From assembly GCF_017498505.1 (NCBI RefSeq), contig NZ_CP071798.1:2501501-2565500 (forward strand): 64,000 nucleotides of DNA, given 5' to 3'. A model generated the notes under the pieces. The model did not search any database. It was given only the letters and a program-made list of their open reading frames with translations, and had not been told where the DNA came from. Positions 43,460 through 52,872 of the stretch are shown piece after piece. Position numbers and translations under genes: made by a program. Each line of letters starts with the position of its first letter. Position 1 is the first letter of the stretch. This stretch comes from Sporosarcina sp. Te-1. GTDB taxonomy: Bacteria > Bacillota > Bacilli > Bacillales_A > Planococcaceae.

Positions 43460-44812
43460 TTATTCTTCAGTTCCCATTTCAGAGCGGACAACATCGGCAA
43501 TGCGTTGTACGTAACGGGAGCAGTCCTCTTGGTTCGGCGCTTCTACCATGACACGGACGAGCGGTTCTGTACCCGATGGCCTTACGAGCACCCGCCCATT
43601 TCCTGCCATTTCAGCTTCCACTTCCTGAATCGTCTTTTTCACATTTTCGTTTGCTGTGACAGCATTTTTATCTGTCACTCGGACATTGATCAATTCCTGT
43701 GGATATACTGTCATTTCACTAGCTAATTCCGAAAGCTTCCGGCCTGTGCGCTTCATGACATTGACAAGCTGAAGAGCGGTTAGCAATCCATCGCCTGTCG
43801 TATTGTAGTCAAGCATGACAATATGGCCGGATTGCTCTCCGCCCAGATTGTAATTGCCCTTTCTCATCTCTTCTACAACATAGCGGTCACCGACTGCTGT
43901 TTTAACGCTTTTCATTCCATGAAGATCTAGTGCCTTATAGAATCCAAGGTTGCTCATGATCGTAGAGACAATGGTATCTGACTTCAAACGGCCCTTCGAT
44001 TGAAGATGTCTGCCGAGGATAAACATGATCTGGTCTCCATCGACAATACGGCCTAATTCATCAACCGCAATGAGTCGATCGCCATCTCCGTCAAACGCCA
44101 GGCCAATATCCGCGCCCTTTTCTACGACCAATTTGCTTAAACCTTCCGGATGAGTGGACCCGACACCATCGTTAATATTTAATCCATTTGGTGACGCACC
44201 CATGGTGGATAGGTCTGCGTCAAGATCTGCAAACAAATGGGTTGCCAAAGAAGAAGTTGCTCCATGCGCACAATCCAGCGCAACATGTATATCCGTGAAA
44301 TCTTCATCGACCGTCTGCTTCAAATATTGAATATATTTATGGCCGCCTTCAAAGTATTCAGTAACCGTCCCGACATCTGCTCCGATGGGGCGTGGCAAGT
44401 GGTCTTGCTCCTCGTGCAACAGTTTTTCGATTTCTTCTTCCTGCTCATCCGTCAGCTTGAAGCCATCTGCACCAAAGAATTTAATGCCATTGTCGGCTAC
44501 CGGGTTATGGGAGGCTGAAATCATGACACCCGCCTGCGCATTCATCGCACGTGTCAGATACGCGACCCCTGGTGTACTGATGACACCAAGACGCATCACT
44601 TCAATTCCGTTCGACATGAGACCTGCGATGAGTGCACTCTCCAGCATTTGGCTCGATATCCGGGTATCTCTTCCGACTAATACTTGCGCTTTTTCTGTCA
44701 AGTCTTTGGTCAATACATAACCGCCCAGCCTGCCTAATTTAAAAGCCAGTTCAGGTGTCAATTCCTTATTCGCAATCCCACGAACACCATCGGTTCCAAA
44801 ATACTTTGTCAT
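43460..44812 (-). CDS. glmM: Phosphoglucosamine mutase GlmM
   Basis: A 450-residue alpha-D-phosphohexomutase that interconverts glucosamine-6-phosphate and glucosamine-1-phosphate for wall synthesis. Visible are the start [13 protein letters not shown], active-site Ser in [18 protein letters not shown] (about 100), the metal-binding loop [13 protein letters not shown] (about 240), sugar-binding GGEQSGHIV (about 325) and phosphate-binding [14 protein letters not shown] (about 410). Length matches B. subtilis (448). The ATG at 44810-44812 follows AAAGGGAG. It is third in the cdaA-cdaR-glmM unit, the conserved Firmicute arrangement in which GlmM binds and inhibits CdaA. Confidence 0.96.
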   Translation of the reverse strand: MTKYFGTDGVRGIANKELTPELAFKLGRLGGYVLTKDLTEKAQVLVGRDTRISSQMLESALIAGLMSNGIEVMRLGVISTPGVAYLTRAMNAQAGVMISASHNPVADNGIKFFGADGFKLTDEQEEEIEKLLHEEQDHLPRPIGADVGTVTEYFEGGHKYIQYLKQTVDEDFTDIHVALDCAHGATSSLATHLFADLDADLSTMGASPNGLNINDGVGSTHPEGLSKLVVEKGADIGLAFDGDGDRLIAVDELGRIVDGDQIMFILGRHLQSKGRLKSDTIVSTIMSNLGFYKALDLHGMKSVKTAVGDRYVVEEMRKGNYNLGGEQSGHIVMLDYNTTGDGLLTALQLVNVMKRTGRKLSELASEMTVYPQELINVRVTDKNAVTANENVKKTIQEVEAEMAGNGRVLVRPSGTEPLVRVMVEAPNQEDCSRYVQRIADVVRSEMGTEE

Positions 44813-44851
44813 ATTGATTCTCCCTTTCAACGCTATACATTATGTCTTTTA

Positions 44852-46159
44852 TCAAGCTAACGCGATTTCTAGTACCACTTCTTCATCAGAAAGCTTCCAT
44901 GCGATGGCATCAGGCATTTCAGCCTGTATTGGAAATGTCTGCTCCCCTTCCGCATTCACCTTCGATGTATCGATGAATAAATTGAAATCGGACGTTTTTA
45001 GTGAATTGATGACATCTTGATCAGCCGTTACCGTCACATCAACAAGCCCATTTTCAGGCTTGTTGAATGTGCTTTTATATTGTTGTTGAAGTCCTCTTAT
45101 TTCTATAGGAACATTTGAAAATTTTTTTGTCACTTGCAGTTGCACTGTCGTTTCCGTTTCCGTTTCCGATTCAGGTTCTGTATCGACAGAAACCTCAGGA
45201 GGCGATTCATCTGAATCTGTCTCTTTCGTTACATTGATCATCACTTTAATTTTCTCAGTTGATAGGTTTTTGACCCCTTTTGGCTTCGGCAAAGTTATAT
45301 CGTACGTGCCCGATTCTTTAATATCGGAAACGTCTATATTGACACCTAGTTCCTTTATCGGCTCCAAAACGGCACGTGGCCCGTACAACTTAACTTCTTT
45401 GGCATCAGTTGATATGGAATTGATGGTAATGCCGTCAGCAGGGGTCCCTTTTTGTTTCAATACGATGGGGACTTCTTTATGATTCTCTTCTATTTGGACT
45501 TTCACAGTCACTTCCTCAGGGGACATGGTCACATTTAACTTATTAAGCTCTCGATCAAGCACTCGAACTCTTGCTTTTTGCTCAAACGATTTATCAATTC
45601 CCTTTTCTTTCGTAGCTGAAACCTTAACGAAACTGATCGACTCAATCACACTTTTTGCACCTGTCACTTCAATGCTGGAAGGCTCCACTTCCATTTTAAC
45701 AACATTATAATCCTCTGCAAGCAATCGCTCGTTCAATTCCGGATCGACACGGAACGACTGCGTGATCTTTTCTTCAATATTGACATTGACGGTAGCGGGA
45801 TCCAATTTCACTTTCAGCTTATCTGAAAGGTTCTCTGTTTGGATTTTAACCGTATGCTCGCCCATCGGCAGATTTCTTAAGTCTACTTTCAATGAAAAAT
45901 CCTTCAATAATTTGGCTGATTGAACAATATTTGCAGGCCCTTCGATTGTCATATTTACTGTTTCCGGCACACCTGTCACAACAAGATTTTCGGTATCATA
46001 ATACACTTCCACCGGGATATCACGGATCATATCCATCGTATCACCAATCATCATACTCGACTTATTTTCTTCTTCTGCCTGGACGGTGATAAAGAAGAAA
46101 ATTGCCAATGCCAATGCTGTAAAACGAAGAAACCATGGGCGATCAAACAAATTATCCAT
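44852..46159 (-). CDS. cdaR: CdaA regulator CdaR (YbbR-domain protein)
   Basis: A 435-residue protein with an N-terminal membrane helix (FTALALAIFFFITVQ) and an extracellular part built of four YbbR repeats (signatures NVNIEEKITQ, VTVKVQIEENHK, KVMINVTKETD, ending in DLFIDTSKVNAEGEQTFPI-like). An acidic linker with SESETETET lies between repeats three and four, close to residue 330. It interacts with the diadenylate cyclase CdaA across the membrane. Its start overlaps the cdaA stop by 8 bases; GGGGGAAG precedes the ATG. Confidence 0.92.
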   Translation of the reverse strand: MDNLFDRPWFLRFTALALAIFFFITVQAEEENKSSMMIGDTMDMIRDIPVEVYYDTENLVVTGVPETVNMTIEGPANIVQSAKLLKDFSLKVDLRNLPMGEHTVKIQTENLSDKLKVKLDPATVNVNIEEKITQSFRVDPELNERLLAEDYNVVKMEVEPSSIEVTGAKSVIESISFVKVSATKEKGIDKSFEQKARVRVLDRELNKLNVTMSPEEVTVKVQIEENHKEVPIVLKQKGTPADGITINSISTDAKEVKLYGPRAVLEPIKELGVNIDVSDIKESGTYDITLPKPKGVKNLSTEKIKVMINVTKETDSDESPPEVSVDTEPESETETETTVQLQVTKKFSNVPIEIRGLQQQYKSTFNKPENGLVDVTVTADQDVINSLKTSDFNLFIDTSKVNAEGEQTFPIQAEMPDAIAWKLSDEEVVLEIALA

Positions 46160-46991
46160 TTTTTTGCTTCCCCCATTTCCAGAAAGAAGTATTCTTCGAC
46201 TGTTCCATTTCCGGTCCGAACCAGACAGTTCTCAATTGGTTCTCAAATTCTTCCATGGATAGGTTGCGGTTAATGTCCCCGTTTACAGTGATGCTGACAG
46301 CGCCCGTCTCCTCCGAAACAACAATGGTAATCGCATCTGTCACTTCGCTGATCCCTAACGCGGCCCGATGACGGGTCCCCAGCTCCTTGGAGATAAAAGG
46401 ATTTTCAGACAACGGCAAATAACAGGCTGCCGCCGCAATCCGATTTCGTTGGATGATGACAGCTCCATCATGTAACGGCGTATTTGGTATAAAAATATTG
46501 ATGAGCAACTCGGATGATACATTCGAGTTCATGGGGATGCCTGTCTCGATATAATCACTTAAACCCGTTTCCCGTTCAATCGAGATGAGCGCACCGATCC
46601 GACGTTTTGCCATATAGCTCACCGACTTGCTGAAAGCTTCGATCAGGCGGTCACGTTCTTCCGCCTCCTGCAATGCGGAGCGAGAGAATAGGCGGCCTCT
46701 TCCCAATTGTTCAAGTGCACGTCGCAATTCTGGCTGGAACAGAATAATAATAGCAAGGAATCCAAACCGGAGTACTTGTTCCATCATCCATTTCAATGTA
46801 TCTAATCCTAGAAACTCCGTTAGAATGCGGACGATGAGGATGACGAAAATCCCTTTTAGCAGTTGGACCGCCTTCGTTCCCCGAATGATAGTGAACAATT
46901 TATAGAAGACGAACCATACAAGAAGCACATCCACAATGTTTTTTAATATTTCAACCGGACTTGAATTCGTTAGTGATTCCCAAATAGGCAT
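46152..46991 (-). CDS. cdaA: Diadenylate cyclase CdaA
   Basis: A 279-residue membrane enzyme making c-di-AMP from two ATP. Three membrane helices occupy residues about 15-95 (IVDVLLVWFVFYKLFTI; LLKGIFVILIVRILTEFLG; VLRFGFLAIIILFQPELRRAL). The DAC domain shows the catalytic DGA in LHDGAVII (about 180) and RHR in GTRHRAALG (about 212). I use the ATG at 46989-46991, which places the first helix as in B. subtilis CdaA; an ATG eight codons upstream is possible. An extended -10 lies about 40 bases upstream (47030-47038). Confidence 0.95.
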   Translation of the reverse strand: MPIWESLTNSSPVEILKNIVDVLLVWFVFYKLFTIIRGTKAVQLLKGIFVILIVRILTEFLGLDTLKWMMEQVLRFGFLAIIILFQPELRRALEQLGRGRLFSRSALQEAEERDRLIEAFSKSVSYMAKRRIGALISIERETGLSDYIETGIPMNSNVSSELLINIFIPNTPLHDGAVIIQRNRIAAAACYLPLSENPFISKELGTRHRAALGISEVTDAITIVVSEETGAVSITVNGDINRNLSMEEFENQLRTVWFGPEMEQSKNTSFWKWGKQKNG

Positions 46992-47029
46992 GTGCTCCCC
47001 TACCTTCATTTCCAATTTCTTATTTGTTA

Positions 47030-47038
47030 ATTATAGCA
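47030..47038 (-). promoter_or_regulatory. Extended -10 promoter of the cdaA operon
   Basis: Minus strand TGCTATAAT, a perfect extended -10 for sigma-A, about 40 bases upstream of the cdaA start. No clear -35 is seen at 17 bases, which an extended -10 can tolerate. Confidence 0.6.
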
Positions 47039-47225
47039 TACAGACAGTTATGCCGCCCCTTACAGAATGATTACAGTTGCGTAAGATTCACTCCATAGGC
47101 AGTAAAAGGATGGCAGTATGCATAATTGGATAAACTTCCGCCAGCAGAAGGCTCCTGCTGCGGATTTAAACTTACAATAGATGGGGATACAGCCTTAAAA
47201 GCTCTACTGACAGGCATCAATAAAA

Positions 47226-47261
47226 AAACGATCGGAGGGCTTCTAGGGCCTCTCCGGTCGC
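47226..47261 (-). terminator. Terminator after rsiW
   Basis: Minus strand: CGACCGGAGAGGCC, short loop, GGCCCTCCGATCG-like arm (two mismatches), then TTTTTTTA. It sits at the rsiW stop. The 200 bases between here and the cdaA promoter hold no gene; a small inverted repeat CAGCAG/CTGCTG is at about 47144-47163. Confidence 0.85.
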
Positions 47262-47909
47262 TTATTCGTTCTCGTTATGCGAATTTTCATCCTTCCCATT
47301 ATCGGAAGCCGGGACAAGAGCTTTCACAGTGGACTTGATCTTATACCACAACCAATCGAAAGCTTTATCGATTTCTTCACTCTGCCCTGTAACAACAGCT
47401 GTGGAGGCCATATATTTTGATCCGTTGATCACGGTTACGTTCCCATCAACCTCACCCTCAATTCGGATGTTGCCGTTCTTCACGACAATGTCCCCTTTGA
47501 CGGTTTCTCCAGCCGGCACGACGACAGTCTCACCTTCTATCACCAGGTTCGGTTGTTTTGTTACAGAGAATTGCTGATTGTTGTAGCTTGAAAAGAGTGT
47601 GGCGCTCATTAGTATGATAAACATGGCTGCCGCCGCAATTAACGGGTGCCTGCGGAGCAAACGATGAATACCTGCTTTCGGCTTCTCTTTCGGCAGACGG
47701 TCCATAACGCCAGACACGAACCCTTCAGGCGCTTTTACAGGCTCGGCAAGCTGCAAAAAAGAAACAGCGGATTGCAGTTCATCCATCATCTCTTTACATG
47801 ATGGACACACTGCTAAGTGCTCTTTCAGTTCACGCTCTTCTTCCCGGCTGATATCTCCGTCTAAATACGCGTGCATATAGTGGATCATTGACTCACGACA
47901 CGTATTCAT
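47262..47909 (-). CDS. rsiW: Anti-sigma-W factor RsiW
   Basis: A 215-residue membrane protein. The zinc-binding anti-sigma motif H-x3-C-x2-C is in EHLAVCPSCKEMM (about 30-42). A membrane helix lies near residue 90-110 (PLIAAAAMFIILMSATLF), and the outside part ends in an acidic, asparagine-rich tail. In B. subtilis RsiW is cut by PrsW and RasP under envelope stress to free SigW. The extracellular part here includes KGDIVVKNGNIRIEGEVDGN, a bactofilin-like beta-helix repeat, longer than I expect for B. subtilis RsiW. It lies 13 bases after sigW. Confidence 0.92.
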   Translation of the reverse strand: MNTCRESMIHYMHAYLDGDISREEERELKEHLAVCPSCKEMMDELQSAVSFLQLAEPVKAPEGFVSGVMDRLPKEKPKAGIHRLLRRHPLIAAAAMFIILMSATLFSSYNNQQFSVTKQPNLVIEGETVVVPAGETVKGDIVVKNGNIRIEGEVDGNVTVINGSKYMASTAVVTGQSEEIDKAFDWLWYKIKSTVKALVPASDNGKDENSHNENE

Positions 47910-47922
47910 CCTTTATTCCCTC

Positions 47923-48486
47923 CTACATATTACCCATCTGTTTCCGAAGTGCTTCCCTTCCGCGATGTACGCGGGTTTTAACGGTCCCTAGCGGCAATTC
48001 TAAAATATCACTGATCTCTTGCAACGGTAGCTCTTCCATATAGCGGAGTATGATGACAGAACGATATTTATCAGGAAGTCGGCCAATTTCGTATTGGATT
48101 CGTTCCTGTGTTTCCATCTTCTCCACTTCCTCTTCCGGCAAATCACCGGAGGCCGCAATTTGTGAGTACATATTGAGCCCTTCCGTTCCGGGCACTTCCG
48201 CATCCAGGTAATAATCCGGTTTTTTCTTCCGGATCCGATCGATGCAAAGGTTTGTCGCGATGCGAAACAACCAAGTTGAAAACTTTCTCTTTTGATCATA
48301 CGTATGGATGTTCACGTATGCACGTACAAAGGCTTCCTGAGCAATGTCTTCCGCTTCTTGGCGGTTGCCCAGCATTCGATAGCAGACCTGATAAAGCCGA
48401 TGCTGAAACATGGTGACGATCTCTTCGAATGCTTCATGGTTACCTTTTAATACTTCATTTATTCGTTTATTGACCAATTCATCCAA
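47923..48486 (-). CDS. sigW: ECF sigma factor SigW
   Basis: A 187-residue ECF sigma factor, the same length as B. subtilis SigW. Region 2: FQHRLYQVCYRMLGNRQEAEDIAQEAFVRAYVN (in part) and FSTWLFRIATNLCIDRIRKK (about 60-80). Region 4: LPDKYRSVIILRYMEEL, LQEISDILELPLGTVKTRVH. It directs genes against antibiotics and envelope stress. Neighbours rsiW, cdaA-cdaR-glmM and rocF match the B. subtilis order. It is preceded by a sigma-W-type promoter (48523-48551), so it should activate itself. Confidence 0.95.
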   Translation of the reverse strand: MDELVNKRINEVLKGNHEAFEEIVTMFQHRLYQVCYRMLGNRQEAEDIAQEAFVRAYVNIHTYDQKRKFSTWLFRIATNLCIDRIRKKKPDYYLDAEVPGTEGLNMYSQIAASGDLPEEEVEKMETQERIQYEIGRLPDKYRSVIILRYMEELPLQEISDILELPLGTVKTRVHRGREALRKQMGNM

Positions 48487-48522
48487 TGACTTTCATCCTC
48501 CGCTCCATGCGGCTGTGCCTTC

Positions 48523-48551
48523 TATACGAATGAAGGTATCAACAGGTTTCA
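48523..48551 (-). promoter_or_regulatory. Sigma-W-type autoregulatory promoter of sigW-rsiW
   Basis: Minus strand TGAAAC (48546-48551), 17 bases, CGTATA (48523-48528), matching the sigma-W consensus TGAAAC-N16/17-CGTA. It starts about 35 bases before the sigW ATG. Confidence 0.88.
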
Positions 48552-48740
48552 TTTTTTTCGATACTTTTATTTTAGCAAAGAGATAGGATTTTTTCTCCCT
48601 TTTATCGAATATATTCTATTTTTCTAGCAAAAGGTAAGGGAAAAACTTTGGCCTCATAGCTCATAAGGCACAATACCTTGGTTTGCCTTCTGCTCTAGCT
48701 GAAATGTCCCTTCCTCATTATCACCTATTTTTTAGCACGA

Positions 48741-48763
48741 AAAAACCCGCCAATGAAGGCGGG
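48741..48763 (-). terminator. Terminator after rocF
   Basis: Stem GCCCGCC / GGCGGGT with a 6-base loop and T6 on the minus strand. The 180 bases between it and the sigW promoter show no gene. Confidence 0.9.
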
Positions 48764-48772
48764 CTGAGCTAT

Positions 48773-49678
48773 TTAAATCAACTTTTCTCCGAATAAGGAC
48801 CCCATTAAGGCAACAGCCACTTCAGCTGTTTTGTTCTTTTCATCAAGAATCGGATTTACTTCTACAAATTCAGCGGATGTGATCATGCCGGAATCCTCCA
48901 GCATCTCCATTGCCAGGTGGCTTTCGCGATAGCTGATGCCGCCTGGTACAGGCGTCCCCACGCCTGGAGTGTAAAGTGGGTCCAGTCCGTCCAAATCCAA
49001 TGAAAGATGGACGCCGTCCACTTGACGGGATTGCAAATACGCAATGGCTTCCTCCATGACAACCGTCATACCGAATTTATCGATTTCATGCATGGTGAAC
49101 ACCTTGATGCCTAGCTCTTTGATAAGTTCGCGTTCGCCAGGATCCACAGAACGGGCACCAATGATAACAATATTCTCTGGCTTTACTTTTCGACCTTCCC
49201 GATGAAGGTTAACGAGACGCTCATGGCCGAGTCCCATATTAACAGCAAGCGGCATGCCATGAATATTTCCGGACGGTGAAGTTTCCGCGGTATTCATATC
49301 CGCATGTGCGTCGTACCAAATAACCCCTAGATTTTCATAAGCATCTGCAAGACCGGCAATTGTTCCGATCGCTATACTATGATCTCCGCCAAAGACGAGT
49401 GGGAAGCGGCCATTTTTTACAACCTGAGACACCCTTGAAGCAAGCTCCGAGTTCGCCTCGATTACTTGATCCAAGTTTTTTAAACGCTCGTCCACAGGTT
49501 CCTTTTTTTCAACTGCACTCACTGGCACATCGCCTTCGTCTTTCACTTGATGCCCAATCGCCTCTAGCCTGCCAATTGCGTTTGCGTATCGCATGGCACT
49601 CGGTCCCATGTCGACTCCTCGTCTATTTTGTCCTAAATCTAACGGTACACCAATGATTGATATGTTAAGATGCTCCAT
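48773..49678 (-). CDS. rocF: Arginase RocF
   Basis: A 301-residue ureohydrolase that splits arginine into ornithine and urea. The dimanganese site is complete: GGDHSIAIGTI (about 97), VIWYDAHADMNTAETSPSGNIHGMP (about 120-145, in part) and SLDLDGLDPLYTPGVGTPVPGG (about 225). The SxSxNxHGM segment favours arginase over agmatinase. B. subtilis rocF is 296 residues and also lies next to sigW. The ATG at 49676-49678 has AAAGGGAGG upstream. The gene probably has its own promoter in the 85-base gap upstream; none is clear. Confidence 0.93.
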   Translation of the reverse strand: MEHLNISIIGVPLDLGQNRRGVDMGPSAMRYANAIGRLEAIGHQVKDEGDVPVSAVEKKEPVDERLKNLDQVIEANSELASRVSQVVKNGRFPLVFGGDHSIAIGTIAGLADAYENLGVIWYDAHADMNTAETSPSGNIHGMPLAVNMGLGHERLVNLHREGRKVKPENIVIIGARSVDPGERELIKELGIKVFTMHEIDKFGMTVVMEEAIAYLQSRQVDGVHLSLDLDGLDPLYTPGVGTPVPGGISYRESHLAMEMLEDSGMITSAEFVEVNPILDEKNKTAEVAVALMGSLFGEKLI

Positions 49679-49762
49679 CTGGAATCCTCCCTTTCTTTAT
49701 ATCAACATTGTAAGACCTTATGAATAATGGCTCAACTCGACATTTTTACGAATATTTATGCG

Positions 49763-51853
49763 TCACAAACTCATCATTAAAGAACAATCTTCAGCAGGCA
49801 GAGGACGGCTATAAAAATAACCTTGTCCTTCTTGACAACCAAGTTCCAGTAGAATTCTCGCCTGTTCTTCCGACTCGATCCCTTCTGCTATTACATGCAA
49901 GCCCGCTGTCTCTGCAATTGTCACAATAGCCTTCACGATGGCACGGTTATTTTCGTTCATCTCAATATCTCGGATGAACGACATATCTATCTTTATAGTG
50001 TCTGCCGGCAATTCCTGAATATAGCTGAAATTGCTATATCCTGTCCCGAAGTCATCGATTGCGACTGTAATGCCAAGCGACCGGATTGCCTGCAACGTCT
50101 CTTTCATGTACTCTTTGTCCGCAAATGAACTCTCCGTCACTTCGATCTCAATCAATTCGGGTGCAATCCCAGTGTCGTGTAACACTTTTTTAATCCGATC
50201 CACAGTTTCGGGATCTTCCAACTGGACCGTTGACATATTGATGGCAACACGCACGGGAGGGTAGCCTGCTGCCTGCCAACGCTGCGCCTGCTTGCAAGCT
50301 TCCTGAAAAATCCATTCTCCAAGCGGAAGAATCAGCCGGCTCTCTTCTGCAAGAGGAATAAAACGATCTGGAGCAATTCTGCCGAGCTCCGGATGATCCC
50401 AACGGACAAGTGCTTCCACTCCCATCAATTCACCTCTAGCCAAATTCATCTTTGGCTGATATTCCAATGTGAAATACCCACGCTGCACACTTTTACGTAA
50501 TTCACTCTCCAATAGAATACGTTCCAATGTTTTTGTTTCTGTTCCTGGTTCGTATACCTTTAAGCCGCTGCCCCCCAGCTCTTTCACATAATGAAGAGCT
50601 TTTTCAGCATTTTTCACTAGCTCTGATGCATTCTCCGCATGCTCCGGATAGGAAGCAATTCCATAGCTAGTCGATAGAGAGTAGGTTCGATTGCTGATGT
50701 TAATCGGAGCTTCCACAAATTCCTTGATTCGGCGGGCCTGATCTTCGGCTTGGTTAAAAGCCGCAGATAACGTAAAGGCAAACTCATCGCCAGATATCCG
50801 CCCAATTACCTCATCTTCTCCTACGGCCTGTCTTAACCTTTCCGCCATAACAGATAAGACATGATCCCCTTTTTCGTGGCCGAATGATTCATTGACGTAT
50901 CGTAAACGGTCTATGTTTAAATGTACCAGACTAAAAGCTGTTCTCGTTTTCTTGCATGCCTCAACTTTGTTCAATAATTCTTGACGGAAAGCAATCCGGT
51001 TAAACAACGAAGTCAACTGATCTGTATGTTCCAAACTCTGGATCAGATTCTCCGTCTCTTTTCGGTTTGTAATATCCTGCATGGCGACAACCCAGTGTTG
51101 GAAATAACGGCCCGGCTCCCGAATCGGATTAATCGATACTTTCATCACAAGCGAACAGCCATCATGTGCAGATATTAGCACTTCCATCGCTTCCGGCTGC
51201 ATATCCTCCGCCATCATTTCCAGCATCCGATCAATGAGATCGTGGTTCTTTTTCTCCACGAAGGAATACAATGTATCCTCATGTAACGTCAATTGATATC
51301 CAAGCAATTTATCGAAAGAGGGGGAAGCATATTGGAAACGGCCCGTCTGGTCAATAACAGCAATAAAGTCGGAGGCATTCTCCGTGATCAAACGATATAG
51401 CTCTGCACTCTCCAACATTTTTTGTTCCATTATTTTTCTTTCTGTAATGTTATAACGAAGGGCAATATAACGAAGCGGCACAGCCCCCTCTTCACTCATG
51501 ATTGGAATTATTTTTGTATCGACCCAGTAATAAGTTCCATCTTTTGCACGGTTCCGAATTTCTCCGTGCCACATCTCCCCGCGTGCAATAGTCGACCACA
51601 TATCTTGAAAAAATGATCGGGAATGGTAGTCAGAATTGACCTTCCGATGGGTGGAACCGATTAATTCCTCAGCTGTATACTGAGAGATTTCACAGAATAA
51701 TTCATTGACATACGTAATTCTGCCGGCTCGGTCGGTAATTGCGACAATCGCAGATTGATCAAGTGCATAAGCGATATCCGCCAACATCTCTTCCGGCCGC
51801 TGTGAACTGACTTCGCCAATTACGCTTTGCATCATCTTTCTATAATCCTGCAT
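49763..51853 (-). CDS. PAS-PAS-GGDEF-EAL protein (c-di-GMP metabolism)
   Basis: A 696-residue cytoplasmic sensor. Two PAS domains occupy about 20-145 (YVNELFCEISQYTAEEL) and 150-275 (YASPSFDKLLGYQ). The GGDEF domain (about 285-430) has SGDEF in GRISGDEFAFTL, so the first Gly is Ser; activity is uncertain but possible. The EAL domain (about 445-690) keeps the catalytic set: EALVRW, NMSTVQL, EIEVTES, IDDFGTGYSN, IKIDMSFI and AEGIESEEQ. It is most likely a c-di-GMP phosphodiesterase regulated by PAS signals. GAGG lies 7 bases before the ATG at 51851-51853. No partner gene is close. Confidence 0.92.
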   Translation of the reverse strand: MQDYRKMMQSVIGEVSSQRPEEMLADIAYALDQSAIVAITDRAGRITYVNELFCEISQYTAEELIGSTHRKVNSDYHSRSFFQDMWSTIARGEMWHGEIRNRAKDGTYYWVDTKIIPIMSEEGAVPLRYIALRYNITERKIMEQKMLESAELYRLITENASDFIAVIDQTGRFQYASPSFDKLLGYQLTLHEDTLYSFVEKKNHDLIDRMLEMMAEDMQPEAMEVLISAHDGCSLVMKVSINPIREPGRYFQHWVVAMQDITNRKETENLIQSLEHTDQLTSLFNRIAFRQELLNKVEACKKTRTAFSLVHLNIDRLRYVNESFGHEKGDHVLSVMAERLRQAVGEDEVIGRISGDEFAFTLSAAFNQAEDQARRIKEFVEAPINISNRTYSLSTSYGIASYPEHAENASELVKNAEKALHYVKELGGSGLKVYEPGTETKTLERILLESELRKSVQRGYFTLEYQPKMNLARGELMGVEALVRWDHPELGRIAPDRFIPLAEESRLILPLGEWIFQEACKQAQRWQAAGYPPVRVAINMSTVQLEDPETVDRIKKVLHDTGIAPELIEIEVTESSFADKEYMKETLQAIRSLGITVAIDDFGTGYSNFSYIQELPADTIKIDMSFIRDIEMNENNRAIVKAIVTIAETAGLHVIAEGIESEEQARILLELGCQEGQGYFYSRPLPAEDCSLMMSL

Positions 51854-52044
51854 ACCACTACCTCTTCCTGAAAAAGCTATTTACGACTTTTCTTAAATTT
51901 GAGGACTTAATACCTACACTATACTACAAAAGCGAAGTAAAGGCTGTAGCGTAGCAAGAAAATCAACCAATATGTGTCGAAATAATGCAGTGGAGTTAGC
52001 AGTACTACATAAGCAAGAAGTCATCAGACTAATGACTGCATAAT

Positions 52045-52072
52045 AAAAAGCCCTCCCTTTATGGGGAGGACC
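52045..52072 (-). terminator. Terminator of the tRNA operon
   Basis: Minus strand GTCCTCCC-CATAAA-GGGAGGGC then TTTTTATTA (52050-52071), just after tRNA-Gln, the last gene of the cluster. Confidence 0.88.
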
Positions 52073-52104
52073 TTGATTTATCAAAATGCTATTAATTATA
52101 AGGT

Positions 52105-52179
52105 TGGCTGGGGTAGCTGGATTCGAACCAACGAATGACGGAGTCAAAGTCCGTTGCCTTACCGCTTGGCTATACCCCA
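52105..52179 (-). tRNA. tRNA-Gln (anticodon TTG)
   Basis: A 75-base cloverleaf on the minus strand. Acceptor TGGGGTA/TACCCCA, anticodon stem ACGGA/TCCGT with loop CTTTGAC (anticodon TTG), T loop GGTTCGAATC, discriminator G and encoded CCA. Confidence 0.95.
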
Positions 52180-52250
52180 ACAATAACATATCGTACATCC
52201 ACTTTCTTACTATGGACAATTTAATGAATTTCATACAATAAAATAAAAAA

Positions 52251-52325
52251 TGGTGACCCCTACGGGATTCGAACCCGTGTTACCGCCGTGAAAGGGCGGT
52301 GTCTTAACCGCTTGACCAAGGGGCC
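52251..52325 (-). tRNA. tRNA-Glu (anticodon TTC)
   Basis: A 75-base cloverleaf. Acceptor GGCCCCT/AGGGGTC, anticodon stem CCGCC/GGCGG with loop CTTTCAC (TTC), T loop GGTTCGAATCCC, encoded ACCA end. Confidence 0.95.
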
Positions 52326-52335
52326 AGAAGATAAA

Positions 52336-52420
52336 TGGTGGTGGGGGACGGATTCGAACCGCCGAACCCGGAGGGAGCGGATTTACAGTCCGCCGCGTTT
52401 AGCCACTTCGCTACCCCACC
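52336..52420 (-). tRNA. tRNA-Tyr (anticodon GTA)
   Basis: An 85-base class II tRNA with a long variable arm (CTCCCTCCGGG region). Acceptor GGTGGGG/CCCCACC, anticodon loop CTGTAAA (GTA), T loop GGTTCGAATCC, encoded ACCA. Confidence 0.95.
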
Positions 52421-52430
52421 GTTTTAAAAT

Positions 52431-52608
52431 TGCGATAAGCTTCACATTACTGTGTCAACCGCTTTCGCTCAGTCGGTCACGTACGTTAGTACGCTCCTTC
52501 CTTCTCTCAATTGTTTCCTTGTACTGCTCGCTTCTCCCAATTTTAAATAGGATTACGATAAGCTTCGCATTACTCCTTGCTACTGATTGCGATAAGCTTC
52601 ACATTACT
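52431..52608. repeat. Repeat-bearing spacer between tRNA-Tyr and tRNA-Thr
   Basis: Three copies of a 21-mer, TGCGATAAGCTTCACATTACT (52431-52451; variant with two changes at 52554-52574; exact again at 52588-52608), flank a 100-base segment containing CGTAC/GTACG. This is not tRNA sequence. The spacing is irregular, so it is a dispersed-type repeat and not a tandem array. Confidence 0.75.
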
Positions 52609-52643
52609 ACAACATTTGAAATTATAACGAGCTTTTTTAAGAA

Positions 52644-52719
52644 TGGAGCTTCCAGCCGGGCTCGAACCGGCGACCTCTTCCTTACCATGGAAGCACTCTA
52701 CCTGCTGAGCTATGGAAGC
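52644..52719 (-). tRNA. tRNA-Thr (anticodon GGT)
   Basis: A 76-base cloverleaf. Acceptor GCTTCCA/TGGAAGC, anticodon stem CTTCC/GGAAG with loop ATGGTAA (GGT), T loop GGTTCGAGCCC, encoded TCCA. Confidence 0.95.
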
Positions 52720-52872
52720 AGAGTTGTCCATTGAGAGCGTTCTTCTCTCCTAGGCACAAAACCTATTGTAAGGTCGGTCATTTTAAAAGTCAATAGTTTA
52801 TCGAATATTTTTTTTATTTAACGATTGGCAATAAAAAACCACTTCAGCAAGTGGCAACCCGTAAAATAAAAA

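Noticed and set aside
43034-43726. 230-codon plus-strand frame over the pstA end and glmM
   Set aside because: It overlaps pstA in another frame, runs through two terminators and has a product rich in Cys/His/Ser typical of shadow frames.
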